Of a DNA stretch of 8,023 nt, positions 1 through 7,136 are shown piece after piece (the first letter of the stretch is position 1; every line of letters starts with the position of its first letter). The DNA is from Cycloclasticus sp. (GTDB taxonomy: Bacteria; Pseudomonadota; Gammaproteobacteria; Methylococcales; Cycloclasticaceae): the NCBI GenBank assembly GCA_012960055.1, contig DUCA01000019.1:1-8023 (forward strand), written 5' to 3'. The translations under genes and the position numbers were made by a program. The notes under the pieces were generated by a model that was given only the letters and a program-made list of their open reading frames with translations, had not been told where the DNA came from and ran no database searches.

Positions 1-818
1 GCGAAAGCACCTATCAAGCCTTAAAAAGGGAATTAACTGAAGAGCTAGGCATCACGATTAGTTCGTCTAGGCCCTTGCTCGATATTTACCATGACTATGG
101 TGATTTGAAGGTGCACCTTGATGTGCATCAGGTTGATTCGTTTCATGGGATTCCTCAAAGTATAGAAAACCAACCCCTCAAATGGATCGCTATACCTGAA
201 CTCAAACGATACGCTTTTCCAGCGGCTAATAAAAAAATTATAGATAACCTAAACTTGTCCGATTATTACCCGATTGTCGATGATTCGCTGGGGGGTGCAG
301 AGCAGATGTTGATACATTTAAGTGGGTTACTGGCTCAGGGGTATTCAATGATTCAATTACGAGCAAAGTCGTTGGATAAAGAAAGTTTCGCGAAATTAGC
401 AAAAACGGCTATGGAGTTATGCAATAAAAAAGGAGTCACGCTCTTTTTAAATACGAGTATCGACGCAGCGTTGGCGTTAAATGCAAAAGCAGTACACCTA
501 AGTGTTGACGAGTTTCATTCGGCACAGTTACCCCTTCCTGAAAACCTTCTGGTGTCGACCTCATGTCATTCCGAACAAGACCTTAGGCAAGCACAGGAAG
601 CGTGTGTTTTATTTGCTGTCTTATCTCCTGTTGCAAAAACAAAATCGCACCCAGCAGCAACGCCATTAGGTTGGGAGTTGTTTTCCAAAATTTCAGAAAA
701 ATTTAAACTTCCCGTTTTTGCGCTAGGTGGAGTAGGACCGATGGATATAGAGCACGCTAGATTAATGAGGGCTTATGGGGTTGCTGGAATTCGTGCTTTT
801 ATAAATGAAACGGGTTAA
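1..818 (+). CDS. Nudix hydrolase (MutT-like) fused to ThiE-like domain, 5'-partial
   Basis: The gene enters from the left edge: the first complete codon is at base 3, and the frame stays open to TAA at 816-818, giving 271 visible residues. The window opens inside the Nudix box; the first visible residues end in RELTEELGI (residues 9-17), the metal-binding REXXEEXG helix that hydrolyses nucleoside diphosphate-X substrates such as oxidised dGTP. The Nudix fold seems to end near residue 80. From about residue 87 onward comes a TIM-barrel domain related to thiamine phosphate synthase: QLRAK (118-122), LNT (149-151), HLS (165-167), TSCHS (186-190) and a GGV phosphate loop (242-244). Family members of this fusion are about 310-320 residues, so roughly 45 N-terminal residues are outside. 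The TTG at 75 is not the start, because coding clearly continues upstream. It converges on yacG with 7 bases between the stops, the usual neighbour. A MutT-type role is likely; thiamine synthesis by the C-terminal domain is doubtful because its usual Asn-Asp motif reads Asn-Thr. Confidence 0.9.
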   Translation, partial: ESTYQALKRELTEELGITISSSRPLLDIYHDYGDLKVHLDVHQVDSFHGIPQSIENQPLKWIAIPELKRYAFPAANKKIIDNLNLSDYYPIVDDSLGGAEQMLIHLSGLLAQGYSMIQLRAKSLDKESFAKLAKTAMELCNKKGVTLFLNTSIDAALALNAKAVHLSVDEFHSAQLPLPENLLVSTSCHSEQDLRQAQEACVLFAVLSPVAKTKSHPAATPLGWELFSKISEKFKLPVFALGGVGPMDIEHARLMRAYGVAGIRAFINETG

Positions 819-825
819 GACTTTT

Positions 826-1020
826 CTAAAAGAACTCACTTTCAAGATTCTCGAGTTCTTCGTTTAAGTAGGCGGGTTCGCCTGAAATTGCATGCTTTTC
901 GGAAGCCCAATCGCCTAAGTCAATCATTTTGCAGCGCTCACAACAAAATGGCTTGAAGGGGGATTCCTGATTCCATAGAACCTTTTTTTCACATGAAGGG
1001 CATGAGACAGATGTAGTCAT
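826..1020 (-). CDS. yacG: DNA gyrase inhibitor YacG
   Basis: This 64-residue protein matches the small zinc-finger YacG family in length and motifs. Zinc ligands are Cys7, Cys10, Cys26 and Cys30 (CPSC, then CCERC), followed by the family signature D-L-G-D-W at 34-38 and an acidic C-terminal tail. In E. coli, YacG binds the GyrB C-terminal region and inhibits gyrase by blocking DNA binding; that role is taken from the family. The ATG start lies 4 bases after the zapD stop, so the two are very probably co-transcribed and translationally coupled; no clear Shine-Dalgarno sequence is seen. It is the last gene of the minus-strand block and ends 7 bases from the stop of the convergent Nudix gene. 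Confidence 0.93.
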   Translation of the reverse strand: MTTSVSCPSCEKKVLWNQESPFKPFCCERCKMIDLGDWASEKHAISGEPAYLNEELENLESEFF

Positions 1021-1024
1021 AAGA

Positions 1025-1792
1025 TTAAAGTTGGCAAATACTTAAAGTGAAGTCGATATCGTTATTTGTTTGGCTAGGTCTCTCAGACTCATTGGGCTCC
1101 ATAAATCGCACGGTGAAACGATGTTTACCCCCGCTTATTTCTGCAAAGTATTTGGTGTTCATTGTAAGTGAAACGCGAAGTAGTTGAACGGGTTGCGACG
1201 TTTCAAGGTTTTGTTGATAAAAACCAGAATCAGCCGTTTTTAATACAGGTGTTGCGCTAAAACGAATGAACTGTAGGAGCAAAGAAATAGCTTTCGTAAT
1301 GGGATGTAAATGATTAGTCCAAGCGTGTATTGCCTCGCGACGTTGTTGCAATGGTTTGTTTAACCAAAAGTGATACGCAGGAAGGTCAAAATCGCAAGTA
1401 CCACCGGGTATACTATTACGTTGAGCTAAACACTTTAACAAATCAACTTGCCCTATTACTTGGTCAATTCTGCCGGTAGGAGATATTAGCTTAAGGTTTA
1501 ATTGGGTCAGTTGTTCGATGCTCTGTTCTAGCTTTTCGCGGTCTACTTTTGGGTTTTGCGCGAAAATAACCAGCGACTTGGTATGACGTTCAATTTCTTT
1601 GGTTATTTCATTTCTTAAATCGGTTCTACCGGATATGGCAAGGATATCTAATAAGCAACTGAGCTCAGCACGATTTTGCCACTCGCCATCCTGTTGTGAG
1701 AAATGATGCATTTGCTCAAATAAATCTTCTAAGCGCAAAAAAGTTCGGATACGTTCGCTAAGGGGTAATTCGTACGTTATTTGTTCAGGCAC
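1025..1792 (-). CDS. zapD: Cell division protein ZapD (YacF, DUF1342)
   Basis: The 255-residue product fits the ZapD family (about 250 residues). ZapD is a cytoplasmic FtsZ-associated protein that crosslinks and bundles FtsZ filaments at the Z ring. The N-terminus (ITYELPLSERIRTFLRLEDL) is the characteristic family opening, and the C-terminal stretch ending in GGKHRFTVRFME is the other well-conserved block. The start codon is GTG at 1790-1792; no in-frame ATG lies close upstream, and the GTG puts the conserved opening at the usual distance from the N-terminus. No clear Shine-Dalgarno sequence precedes it, so coupling to coaE, whose stop is 26 bases upstream, may matter. The coaE-zapD-yacG order is the normal gammaproteobacterial arrangement. 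Nothing looks damaged. Confidence 0.93.
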   Translation of the reverse strand: MPEQITYELPLSERIRTFLRLEDLFEQMHHFSQQDGEWQNRAELSCLLDILAISGRTDLRNEITKEIERHTKSLVIFAQNPKVDREKLEQSIEQLTQLNLKLISPTGRIDQVIGQVDLLKCLAQRNSIPGGTCDFDLPAYHFWLNKPLQQRREAIHAWTNHLHPITKAISLLLQFIRFSATPVLKTADSGFYQQNLETSQPVQLLRVSLTMNTKYFAEISGGKHRFTVRFMEPNESERPSQTNNDIDFTLSICQL

Positions 1793-1818
1793 TTGGTTAT
1801 CGTGAGCTTGTAAAATGG

Positions 1819-2439
1819 TTATTTTGCCGGATGCTTGTTATTTTTTCCAGTACTAATTTTTAGGTAAAATTTGTGCAGCTCTTTTACGTAAGGTTTCAAG
1901 AGCTCTAATGTACTATCATTATTAAGAATATCATCTGCATGTGAGAGACGAAACTCACGTGAGCATTGAGAGTCCATAATTGAATCAATGATTGAATCGC
2001 TGAGCTGGTCGCGGGCTTTCACCCTTGATTTTTGTGTTTCCTCCAAGCAATCAATCACCAAAACTCGATCAACTTTATCTTGGTGCATTGTTTCCAATAA
2101 TAGCGGAATACTGAGAATGCCATAAGGCGAGTCAAACTCTTCAAGCTGTTGATACATAACTTGATAAATAATGGGGTGTAGAATACTTTCCAACTTTTCT
2201 TTTTCTTTAGGCTTGTTAAAAACCAGTTCGCGTAAGTAGTCCCTATTAAGCGAGCCATTAGATAGCAGGACTTGCTGACCAAATGCTTTTGATAGCTGAG
2301 CTAGGGCGGGCTGTCCTGTTTGTACAATAGCGTGTGAAATTTCATCTGCATCAACTAAAGGTACATTTTGCTCTTCAAATAATTGGCTAACCGTGGTTTT
2401 TCCACAGCCAATGCCACCAGTTAAGCCAATGATTAACAT
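1819..2439 (-). CDS. coaE: Dephospho-CoA kinase
   Basis: CoaE performs the last step of coenzyme A synthesis, phosphorylating the 3'-hydroxyl of the dephospho-CoA ribose with ATP in the cytoplasm. The protein opens with the P-loop GGIGCGKT (residues 8-15), followed by the family VDAD motif (29-32). Length from the ATG is 206 residues, typical for the family. I chose the ATG at 2437-2439. The frame also permits a TTG at 2443-2445, directly abutting the pilD stop and adding two residues, but the ATG puts the P-loop at the usual distance from the start. The gene follows pilD by 6 bases, so co-transcription is nearly certain. The linkage of coaE to pilD is common in Gammaproteobacteria and does not imply a pilus role. 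Confidence 0.94.
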   Translation of the reverse strand: MLIIGLTGGIGCGKTTVSQLFEEQNVPLVDADEISHAIVQTGQPALAQLSKAFGQQVLLSNGSLNRDYLRELVFNKPKEKEKLESILHPIIYQVMYQQLEEFDSPYGILSIPLLLETMHQDKVDRVLVIDCLEETQKSRVKARDQLSDSIIDSIMDSQCSREFRLSHADDILNNDSTLELLKPYVKELHKFYLKISTGKNNKHPAK

Positions 2440-2445
2440 AGACAA

Positions 2446-3321
2446 TTACAAACTAATAAATTGTAGGTAAGCTTGGTTAATCTGAGCTCCCCAGATTAAA
2501 GCAATAAACCCAGCAATTGATAAATAAGGCCCAAAGGGTATGGGCGCGTTTTTGTCATGGCCTTTAATCACGATAAGTGAAATGCCAAAGATGGCACCAA
2601 TGAAGGCCGATAGCATGATGATTAGCGGTAACATCTGCCATCCCAGAAAAGCACCTATGGCGGCCAGTAGTTTGAAGTCACCATAGCCCATACCTTCTTT
2701 GCCGGTAGCCAGTTTGAACAGCCAAAACACAGACCAAAGGCTTAAATAGCCGACTAAGGCACCAATCAGCGCGACTTGTGGGGAGACAAAAACATTAAAC
2801 AGGCTGATAAATAGCGCAAACCAAAGCAATGGAAGCGTGATGTTATCGGGTAATAACTGTGTATCAACATCGATTAAGGCTAGACAAATCAATACCCAGG
2901 TAAAAATTAAAGCAGCACAACCTTGTAATGTTACGCCAAACTGCATAGCGATAAGAATGAACAATAAAGCGGTTATTAATTCAACGACGGGATAGCGTAT
3001 CGAAATGGATTTTTTGCAGCTTTTACAACGCCCTCTTAAGAACAAATAACTCAAAACCGGAATGTTCTCAATCGCACTGATTGGGTGGTTGCAAGCAGGG
3101 CAACGTGAACGTGGTTGTGATAAATTGAAAACGATGGGTGGAATGCTTTCAGTTTCTGCTTGCTCAAGAAAACTCAAACACTCTTGTCGCCAGCTTCGTT
3201 GCAACATAATCGGCAAGCGATAGACTACAACGTTGAGAAAACTACCCACGAGAAGGCCGAGTAGGCCAACAGATAGGTATAAAAATAGCGCACTTTGTTC
3301 AAGCGCTTGAATTATGTTCAT
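2446..3321 (-). CDS. pilD: Type IV prepilin peptidase / N-methyltransferase PilD
   Basis: PilD is an inner-membrane aspartic protease that removes the positively charged leader from type IV prepilins and type II secretion pseudopilins, then N-methylates the new N-terminal residue. The 291-residue protein has an N-terminal membrane segment (about 14-36), then a cytoplasmic domain with the tetracysteine zinc site Cys74, Cys77, Cys99 and Cys102. Several further membrane helices follow. The two catalytic aspartates are visible: Asp151 in LIDVDTQLLPD and Asp215 in the GYGDFK signature; their spacing of 64 residues matches well-studied PilD enzymes. Having both the cysteine domain and the aspartates suggests a complete bifunctional enzyme. 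The ATG start lies 25 bases after the pilC stop, without an obvious ribosome binding site. PilD may also process pseudopilins encoded elsewhere. Confidence 0.96.
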   Translation of the reverse strand: MNIIQALEQSALFLYLSVGLLGLLVGSFLNVVVYRLPIMLQRSWRQECLSFLEQAETESIPPIVFNLSQPRSRCPACNHPISAIENIPVLSYLFLRGRCKSCKKSISIRYPVVELITALLFILIAMQFGVTLQGCAALIFTWVLICLALIDVDTQLLPDNITLPLLWFALFISLFNVFVSPQVALIGALVGYLSLWSVFWLFKLATGKEGMGYGDFKLLAAIGAFLGWQMLPLIIMLSAFIGAIFGISLIVIKGHDKNAPIPFGPYLSIAGFIALIWGAQINQAYLQFISL

Positions 3322-3346
3322 GTGTAGAACAACCGCCGTTTAGCTT

Positions 3347-4567
3347 TTAGAAAACAGATCCTAGCATAAAGATGGGTAGGTACATCGCAACGATTAAACC
3401 ACCGACCAAAACGCCTAAAATGGCCATAATCAATGGTTCGATTAAGCTGGCGAGGGAGTCAACTGCGTTATCGACTTCTTCTTCGTAAAAATCGGCAACT
3501 TTGCCCAACATAGTTTCAACTGAACCCGCTTCTTCACCAATGGCGACCATTTGTACCACCATATGTGGGAATAAGCCAACATTCTTCATGGATTGTTGTA
3601 GTTGAATGCCGGTAGCAACTTGCTCCCTCATGTTCAAAACGGCATCGGCATAAACAATGTTACCTGTTGCGCCGGCGACAGATTCCAAAGCCTCAACAAG
3701 AGGAACGCCCGCAGCAGACATAGTCGATAAGGTTCTTGCATACCGCGCGATAGCGGCTTTATTCATAATGTCGCCAATAACCGGCATTTTAAGAACCATT
3801 CTATCCAGCAAGTGGTTGAATTTGCGTGAGCGTTTCTTCACCTGCATGATGGCAAAGACAACGGCACCGATGATGCCAAATACAACCCACCACCATTCCT
3901 GCATAAAACGTGACAACTCGACCACCATTTGGGTAAAGGCGGGAAGGTCAGCGCCGAATCCGCTAAATAAACTTTCGAATTGCGGCACCACAAACACAAG
4001 CAAGATAGACGTAACAATGACAGCAACAATTAGAACGGAAATAGGATAAGTCAGCGCTTTTTTGATTTTAGCTTTTAAGCTTTCGGTCTTTTCCTTGTAT
4101 TCAGCAATCTTAACGAGGAGTTCTTCCAAAATACCAGCATGTTCACCCGCTTCTACCAAGTTACAAAACAGCTCGTCAAACTGGAAAGGAAATTTGCTTA
4201 AGCTTTCGGTCAGTGTTGAGCCGCCTTCAATATCGGCTTTAATCGCAGCCAACATGTCCTGCATGGCTGGTTTTTCGTGCCCTCTGCCGATAATGTCGAA
4301 TGATTGCACTAAAGGAATGCCGGCCGCCATCATGGTGGCCAGTTGTCGACTGAATATGGCAATGTCTTTAGGAATAATGGGTTTTTGTCCCATAGTGCCA
4401 AACAAAGGTTGAGGTTTTTTCTTAACTTTTACCGGGCGAATACCTTGTCGACGTAGCTCAGCTTTAACAATCGCGTCACTTCGGGCAGAAATTTCGCCTT
4501 TGTTACGGTTGCCTTTATTGTCGGTTCCTTCCCACAGATAGATCACTTTAGATGAATGAGCAGCCAT
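3347..4567 (-). CDS. pilC: Type IV pilus inner-membrane platform protein PilC
   Basis: PilC is the polytopic platform that links the cytoplasmic assembly ATPases to pilin insertion. The 406-residue protein has the usual design: an N-terminal cytoplasmic region (1-65) and two T2SSF repeats, roughly 70-195 and 273-397. Each repeat carries the family GE-x-x-G element (AGEHAG at 140-145; IGEEAG at 343-348). Hydrophobic segments lie near 174-194, 226-243 and 376-396, matching the expected three membrane helices. The length is typical and nothing is disrupted. The ATG start is 6 bases after the pilB stop. Paralogues exist in type II secretion (GspF) and MSHA pili (MshG), but the order pilB-pilC-pilD-coaE points to the type IVa pilus version. 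Confidence 0.95.
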   Translation of the reverse strand: MAAHSSKVIYLWEGTDNKGNRNKGEISARSDAIVKAELRRQGIRPVKVKKKPQPLFGTMGQKPIIPKDIAIFSRQLATMMAAGIPLVQSFDIIGRGHEKPAMQDMLAAIKADIEGGSTLTESLSKFPFQFDELFCNLVEAGEHAGILEELLVKIAEYKEKTESLKAKIKKALTYPISVLIVAVIVTSILLVFVVPQFESLFSGFGADLPAFTQMVVELSRFMQEWWWVVFGIIGAVVFAIMQVKKRSRKFNHLLDRMVLKMPVIGDIMNKAAIARYARTLSTMSAAGVPLVEALESVAGATGNIVYADAVLNMREQVATGIQLQQSMKNVGLFPHMVVQMVAIGEEAGSVETMLGKVADFYEEEVDNAVDSLASLIEPLIMAILGVLVGGLIVAMYLPIFMLGSVF

Positions 4568-4573
4568 AATATT

Positions 4574-6283
4574 TTAGTCTTTAGTAATTCGATTAATTTC
4601 TTCGATACTGGTGATGCCAGATTTGATTTTCTCTAAGCCAGATTCACGAAGTGTTAAAACCCCTTCATCTGCTGATTGTTTTTCAAGATCTTTGGTTGAG
4701 CCACCTTGGATAATCAATGACTCCATTGCTTCGGAAATGGGCATGACTTGAAAAATACCCACGCGGCCTTTGTAGCCATTAACACAGTAATCACAGCCAA
4801 CCGCTTTATAGGTGATAAGTCCTTCTGCATCTTCAGGCTTAAAACCTTCCTTAATTAGCAAGTCGGTTGGTAACTCTTCTTCTTTCTTACACCTATCGCA
4901 TAATTTTCTAGCCAAACGTTGCGCCATAATCAGCAACACAGAAGCAGCGATATTGTAAGGTGGAATGCCCATTTGGTTTAAACGGTTTAGCGTTTGCGGG
5001 GCGTCATTTGTGTGCAAGGTAGACAATACCAAGTGACCAGTTTGCGCTGCTTTAACCGAAATTTCAGCGGTTTCAAGGTCACGAATCTCACCGACCATGA
5101 TGATGTCTGGATCTTGCCGTAAGAAGGCACGAAGTGCTTCAGCAAAGGTCAGGCCCGTTTTCGGGTTGACGTTAACTTGGTTAATTCCTGCGACGGTAAT
5201 CTCAACAGGGTCTTCAGCCGTGGAAATATTAATATCTGGCTGGTTAAGTAAGTTCAGCGCAGTATATAAGCTCACCGTTTTGCCACTCCCGGTTGGGCCA
5301 GTAACCAAAATCATGCCATAGGGTTTTGCAATAGCTTTTGAAAAGGCCTCTTTTTGAGTAGGATCGAAACCTAATTGTTCAATTCCAACTTGAGCGCTGG
5401 TTGGGTCAAGAATACGTAATACGATTTTCTCGCCATACAAAGTAGGGCATGTGTTGACACGAAAATCTATGGATCTTTTTTTCGACACGGCCATTTTAAT
5501 ACGGCCATCTTGCGGGATGCGCCGTTCAGAAATGTTCATGCGAGACATCACTTTAATGCGTGATGTTAGCTTGTTGGCGATATTCATCGGCGGCGATGCG
5601 ACTTCTTTTAAAATACCGTCTTGCCGTGTTCGAATGCGGAAGCTCTTTTCATACGGTTCAAAATGGATGTCAGATGCGCCTTTTTTAATAGCGTCCAGCA
5701 AAATCTTATTAACAAAGCGAACTACCGGCGCATCGTCAATTTCACTGTCAATATCATCTTCAGGAACCGCATCGAGATCATCAAAATTAATATTATCGAG
5801 ATCTTCATCCAGCAAATCATCCATGGATGTATCTTCGTCATCCATAGCTAATTCAATAACGTGCGTTAACTTGTCCTCTTCAACAAGGATGGCCTCGGTG
5901 CTCATCCGAGTTTGGAACTTTATTTCATCCAGTGCCTGCAGGTTTGTCGGGTCAGACACCGCCACAAATAACTTATTGCCGCGCTTAAAAATTGGTAAAG
6001 CATGGTGTTTGCGAATGAGTTTTTCCTCAACAAGTCCCTTAGGAATAACTTCCTTGTTGAGTGCGTTAATATCAAAAAGAGGAACGCCAAACTCTTCAGA
6101 AGCAGAAACAGCAATGCTTTGACTGTCTAGGATTTTTTGTTCAACAAGAAAACTAACGAATGATTTTTTCTTCTTACGCGCACCTTCAGAATGCTCACGC
6201 GCAACTTCTTCAGTAATTAAACCGTCTAAAACAAGTCGCCTAGCCAAGCCACCCAAGTAAGTTTTTTCGCTAGATACTGCCAT
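4574..6283 (-). CDS. pilB: Type IV pilus extension ATPase PilB
   Basis: PilB is the hexameric cytoplasmic ATPase that powers pilus extension. The 569-residue protein has an N-terminal GspE/MshE-type domain (about 1-145), an acidic linker (about 148-184) and the ATPase core. In the core I see Walker A GPTGSGKT (329-336), the Asp box around AEDPVEI (356-362), Walker B ending in DIIMVGEIRD with catalytic Glu399, and the His box GHLVLSTLHTND (416-427). Two Cys pairs, Cys462/Cys465 and Cys497/Cys500, form the zinc site typical of assembly ATPases and usually absent from the retraction ATPase PilT. The ATG at 6281-6283 gives the normal family length. It is the first gene of the operon, with an AT-rich region and a plausible promoter upstream. 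The alternatives GspE and MshE are less likely given the pilC-pilD neighbours. Confidence 0.96.
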   Translation of the reverse strand: MAVSSEKTYLGGLARRLVLDGLITEEVAREHSEGARKKKKSFVSFLVEQKILDSQSIAVSASEEFGVPLFDINALNKEVIPKGLVEEKLIRKHHALPIFKRGNKLFVAVSDPTNLQALDEIKFQTRMSTEAILVEEDKLTHVIELAMDDEDTSMDDLLDEDLDNINFDDLDAVPEDDIDSEIDDAPVVRFVNKILLDAIKKGASDIHFEPYEKSFRIRTRQDGILKEVASPPMNIANKLTSRIKVMSRMNISERRIPQDGRIKMAVSKKRSIDFRVNTCPTLYGEKIVLRILDPTSAQVGIEQLGFDPTQKEAFSKAIAKPYGMILVTGPTGSGKTVSLYTALNLLNQPDINISTAEDPVEITVAGINQVNVNPKTGLTFAEALRAFLRQDPDIIMVGEIRDLETAEISVKAAQTGHLVLSTLHTNDAPQTLNRLNQMGIPPYNIAASVLLIMAQRLARKLCDRCKKEEELPTDLLIKEGFKPEDAEGLITYKAVGCDYCVNGYKGRVGIFQVMPISEAMESLIIQGGSTKDLEKQSADEGVLTLRESGLEKIKSGITSIEEINRITKD

Positions 6284-6560
6284 ATTGATTCAAATAAATC
6301 CCTGTAATGAATGCATAATAAATATTACTTAAACTAAATATAATAGAAAATAAGGGTTTGTGTAGTAAATATTATTTTAATTGCGCATGAAAAAGTGGTG
6401 AATTTGTGATGTTGGTTTGTCATTCGAACGTTAAGAAACATAAAAAACAGTTTGTATCTGCACTAGTAAGAGCCGGAATAGATTTAAAAATAGATGTTGT
6501 GCTATATACAAAGTGACGATGAATTGCTTATTGATGAGAGACAAAACAGGGTTAAAAGTA
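6284..6560. other. AT-rich intergenic region upstream of pilB, no convincing gene
   Basis: This stretch lies between the pilB start and the stop of the degraded glycosyltransferase frame. It is visibly richer in A and T than the flanking genes. It holds the candidate pilB promoter, and a 35-codon open frame on the plus strand (ATG 6409-6411 to TGA 6514-6516; begins MLVCHSNVKKHK) that resembles nothing I recognise and has no clear ribosome binding site. No tRNA, pilin gene or strong terminator hairpin is seen. The 6410-6560 half could be remnant sequence joined to the glycosyltransferase decay. Confidence 0.5.
6340..6369 (-). promoter_or_regulatory. Possible sigma70-type promoter of the pilB operon
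   Basis: Reading the minus strand, TTTACT (6369-6364) could be a -35 box and TATTAT (6345-6340) a -10 box, with an 18-base spacer. The -10 matches the consensus at 5 of 6 positions and the -35 at 4 of 6. It would start transcripts roughly 50 bases before the pilB ATG. The surroundings are very AT-rich, so chance matches are easy and this is only a candidate. I saw no sigma54 GG-N10-GC element here. Confidence 0.3.
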
Positions 6561-7120
6561 TTAATAGCGAATGATTAGTAATAATTGGTGATCTGGTTTT
6601 GTTTGAATGATGTAAGAAGCTACCGTGCTTGGTTGCAAGACCTGACCCTGTTGTCCTTCCTTTGCGCGAACGGCTCGCAAGCCGGATGTTAAGTCCGCTA
6701 TTTTTTGCCCGGTCATAAATGAAGCGAGTTTGTTAAAGACAGTATTGCTGAACAGTCGTTTTCTTGAGGCATGGGAGTTTGACTGCCTTGCGGCAACGAT
6801 CGTATCGTAGCCTTCGTCTAATTTGTCGAGTAGCCGTTGGATATCTGCAGGTGCGTGTTGGCCGTCTGAGTCCATAAAGACGTGGCATTGCGTGCCCCTG
6901 TTTTTATGGCCGCGCCGCTTCCTAATGACGTCGGGTGTGATACAACGCTTATGCCGTGTTGTTGGCAAACTTCCACTGAACGGTCGGTTGAGCCATCGTT
7001 AACAACTAAAATTTCTGCCTTGGGTTGAGCCTCTTTTAGCTTGGGTAATAAGGCGTCGAGATTCTCGGCTTCATTTAAACAAGGCATTACAATGCTGATG
7101 GAAGATTGGCTTTTAGCCAT
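6561..7120 (-). pseudogene. Family 2 glycosyltransferase (DPM1/DPG-synthase-like), frameshifted and truncated
   Basis: The first part (ATG at 7118-7120) encodes a GT-A opening: SIVMPCLNEAENL, then the nucleotide-binding VVNDGSTD (39-46) and GSGAAIKTGARNA. Near 6881-6889 the homology jumps to another frame, which continues HVFMDSDGQHAP with the DxD metal-binding motif and on to DLTSGLRAVRA. The original frame instead runs to a stop at 6818-6820. The join is about two or three residues shorter than relatives, which fits a small out-of-frame deletion (3n+1 bases). Resemblance stops again near 6660, and an unrelated tail of about 30 codons runs to TAA at 6561-6563. Relatives continue with a C-terminal region absent here. 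Such enzymes move sugars from nucleotide donors to lipid carriers or glycans; this copy should be inactive. It sits 16 bases after the receiver-domain gene, so it was probably co-transcribed with it. A sequencing error could explain the frameshift but not the lost 3' end. Confidence 0.85.
6633..6648 (-). repeat. Possible mobile-element-associated motif at the broken glycosyltransferase end
   Basis: The minus strand reads GGGTCAGGTCTTGCAA just beyond the point (about 6660) where glycosyltransferase resemblance ends. From memory, GGGTCAGGTCTTG-type sequences recur in proteobacterial genomes near small transposase genes of the REP-associated (Y1) type and their non-autonomous relatives. I see only one copy, no transposase and no matching inverted end, so this is at most a fragment. 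The link to a particular element family is an inference. Confidence 0.25.
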
Positions 7121-7136
7121 GTTTGAAATGCTAGGT

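Noticed and set aside
819..845. Possible terminator between the convergent Nudix gene and yacG (CTTTTCTAAAAG)
   Set aside because: The stem is only five mostly A/T pairs with a two-base loop, too weak to act as an intrinsic terminator.
5451..6122. Long plus-strand open frame opposite pilB
   Set aside because: It lies wholly inside pilB on the opposite strand, has a low-complexity Ser-rich translation, and pilB is unequivocal.
4580..6275. PilB N-terminal domain as a c-di-GMP-binding MshEN module
   Set aside because: One half of the motif (LGGLARRLVLDGLITEE) is suggestive, but the second half does not match well enough to claim c-di-GMP binding.
6319..6374. Direct repeat TAAATATTA at 6319-6327 and 6366-6374
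   Set aside because: Only nine A/T bases in a very AT-rich region, so chance explains it; not enough for an operator claim.
6409..6516. Plus-strand 35-codon open frame upstream of pilB
   Set aside because: It is short, has no clear ribosome binding site, no recognisable motif and no neighbour in operon; one such frame is expected by chance in AT-rich DNA.
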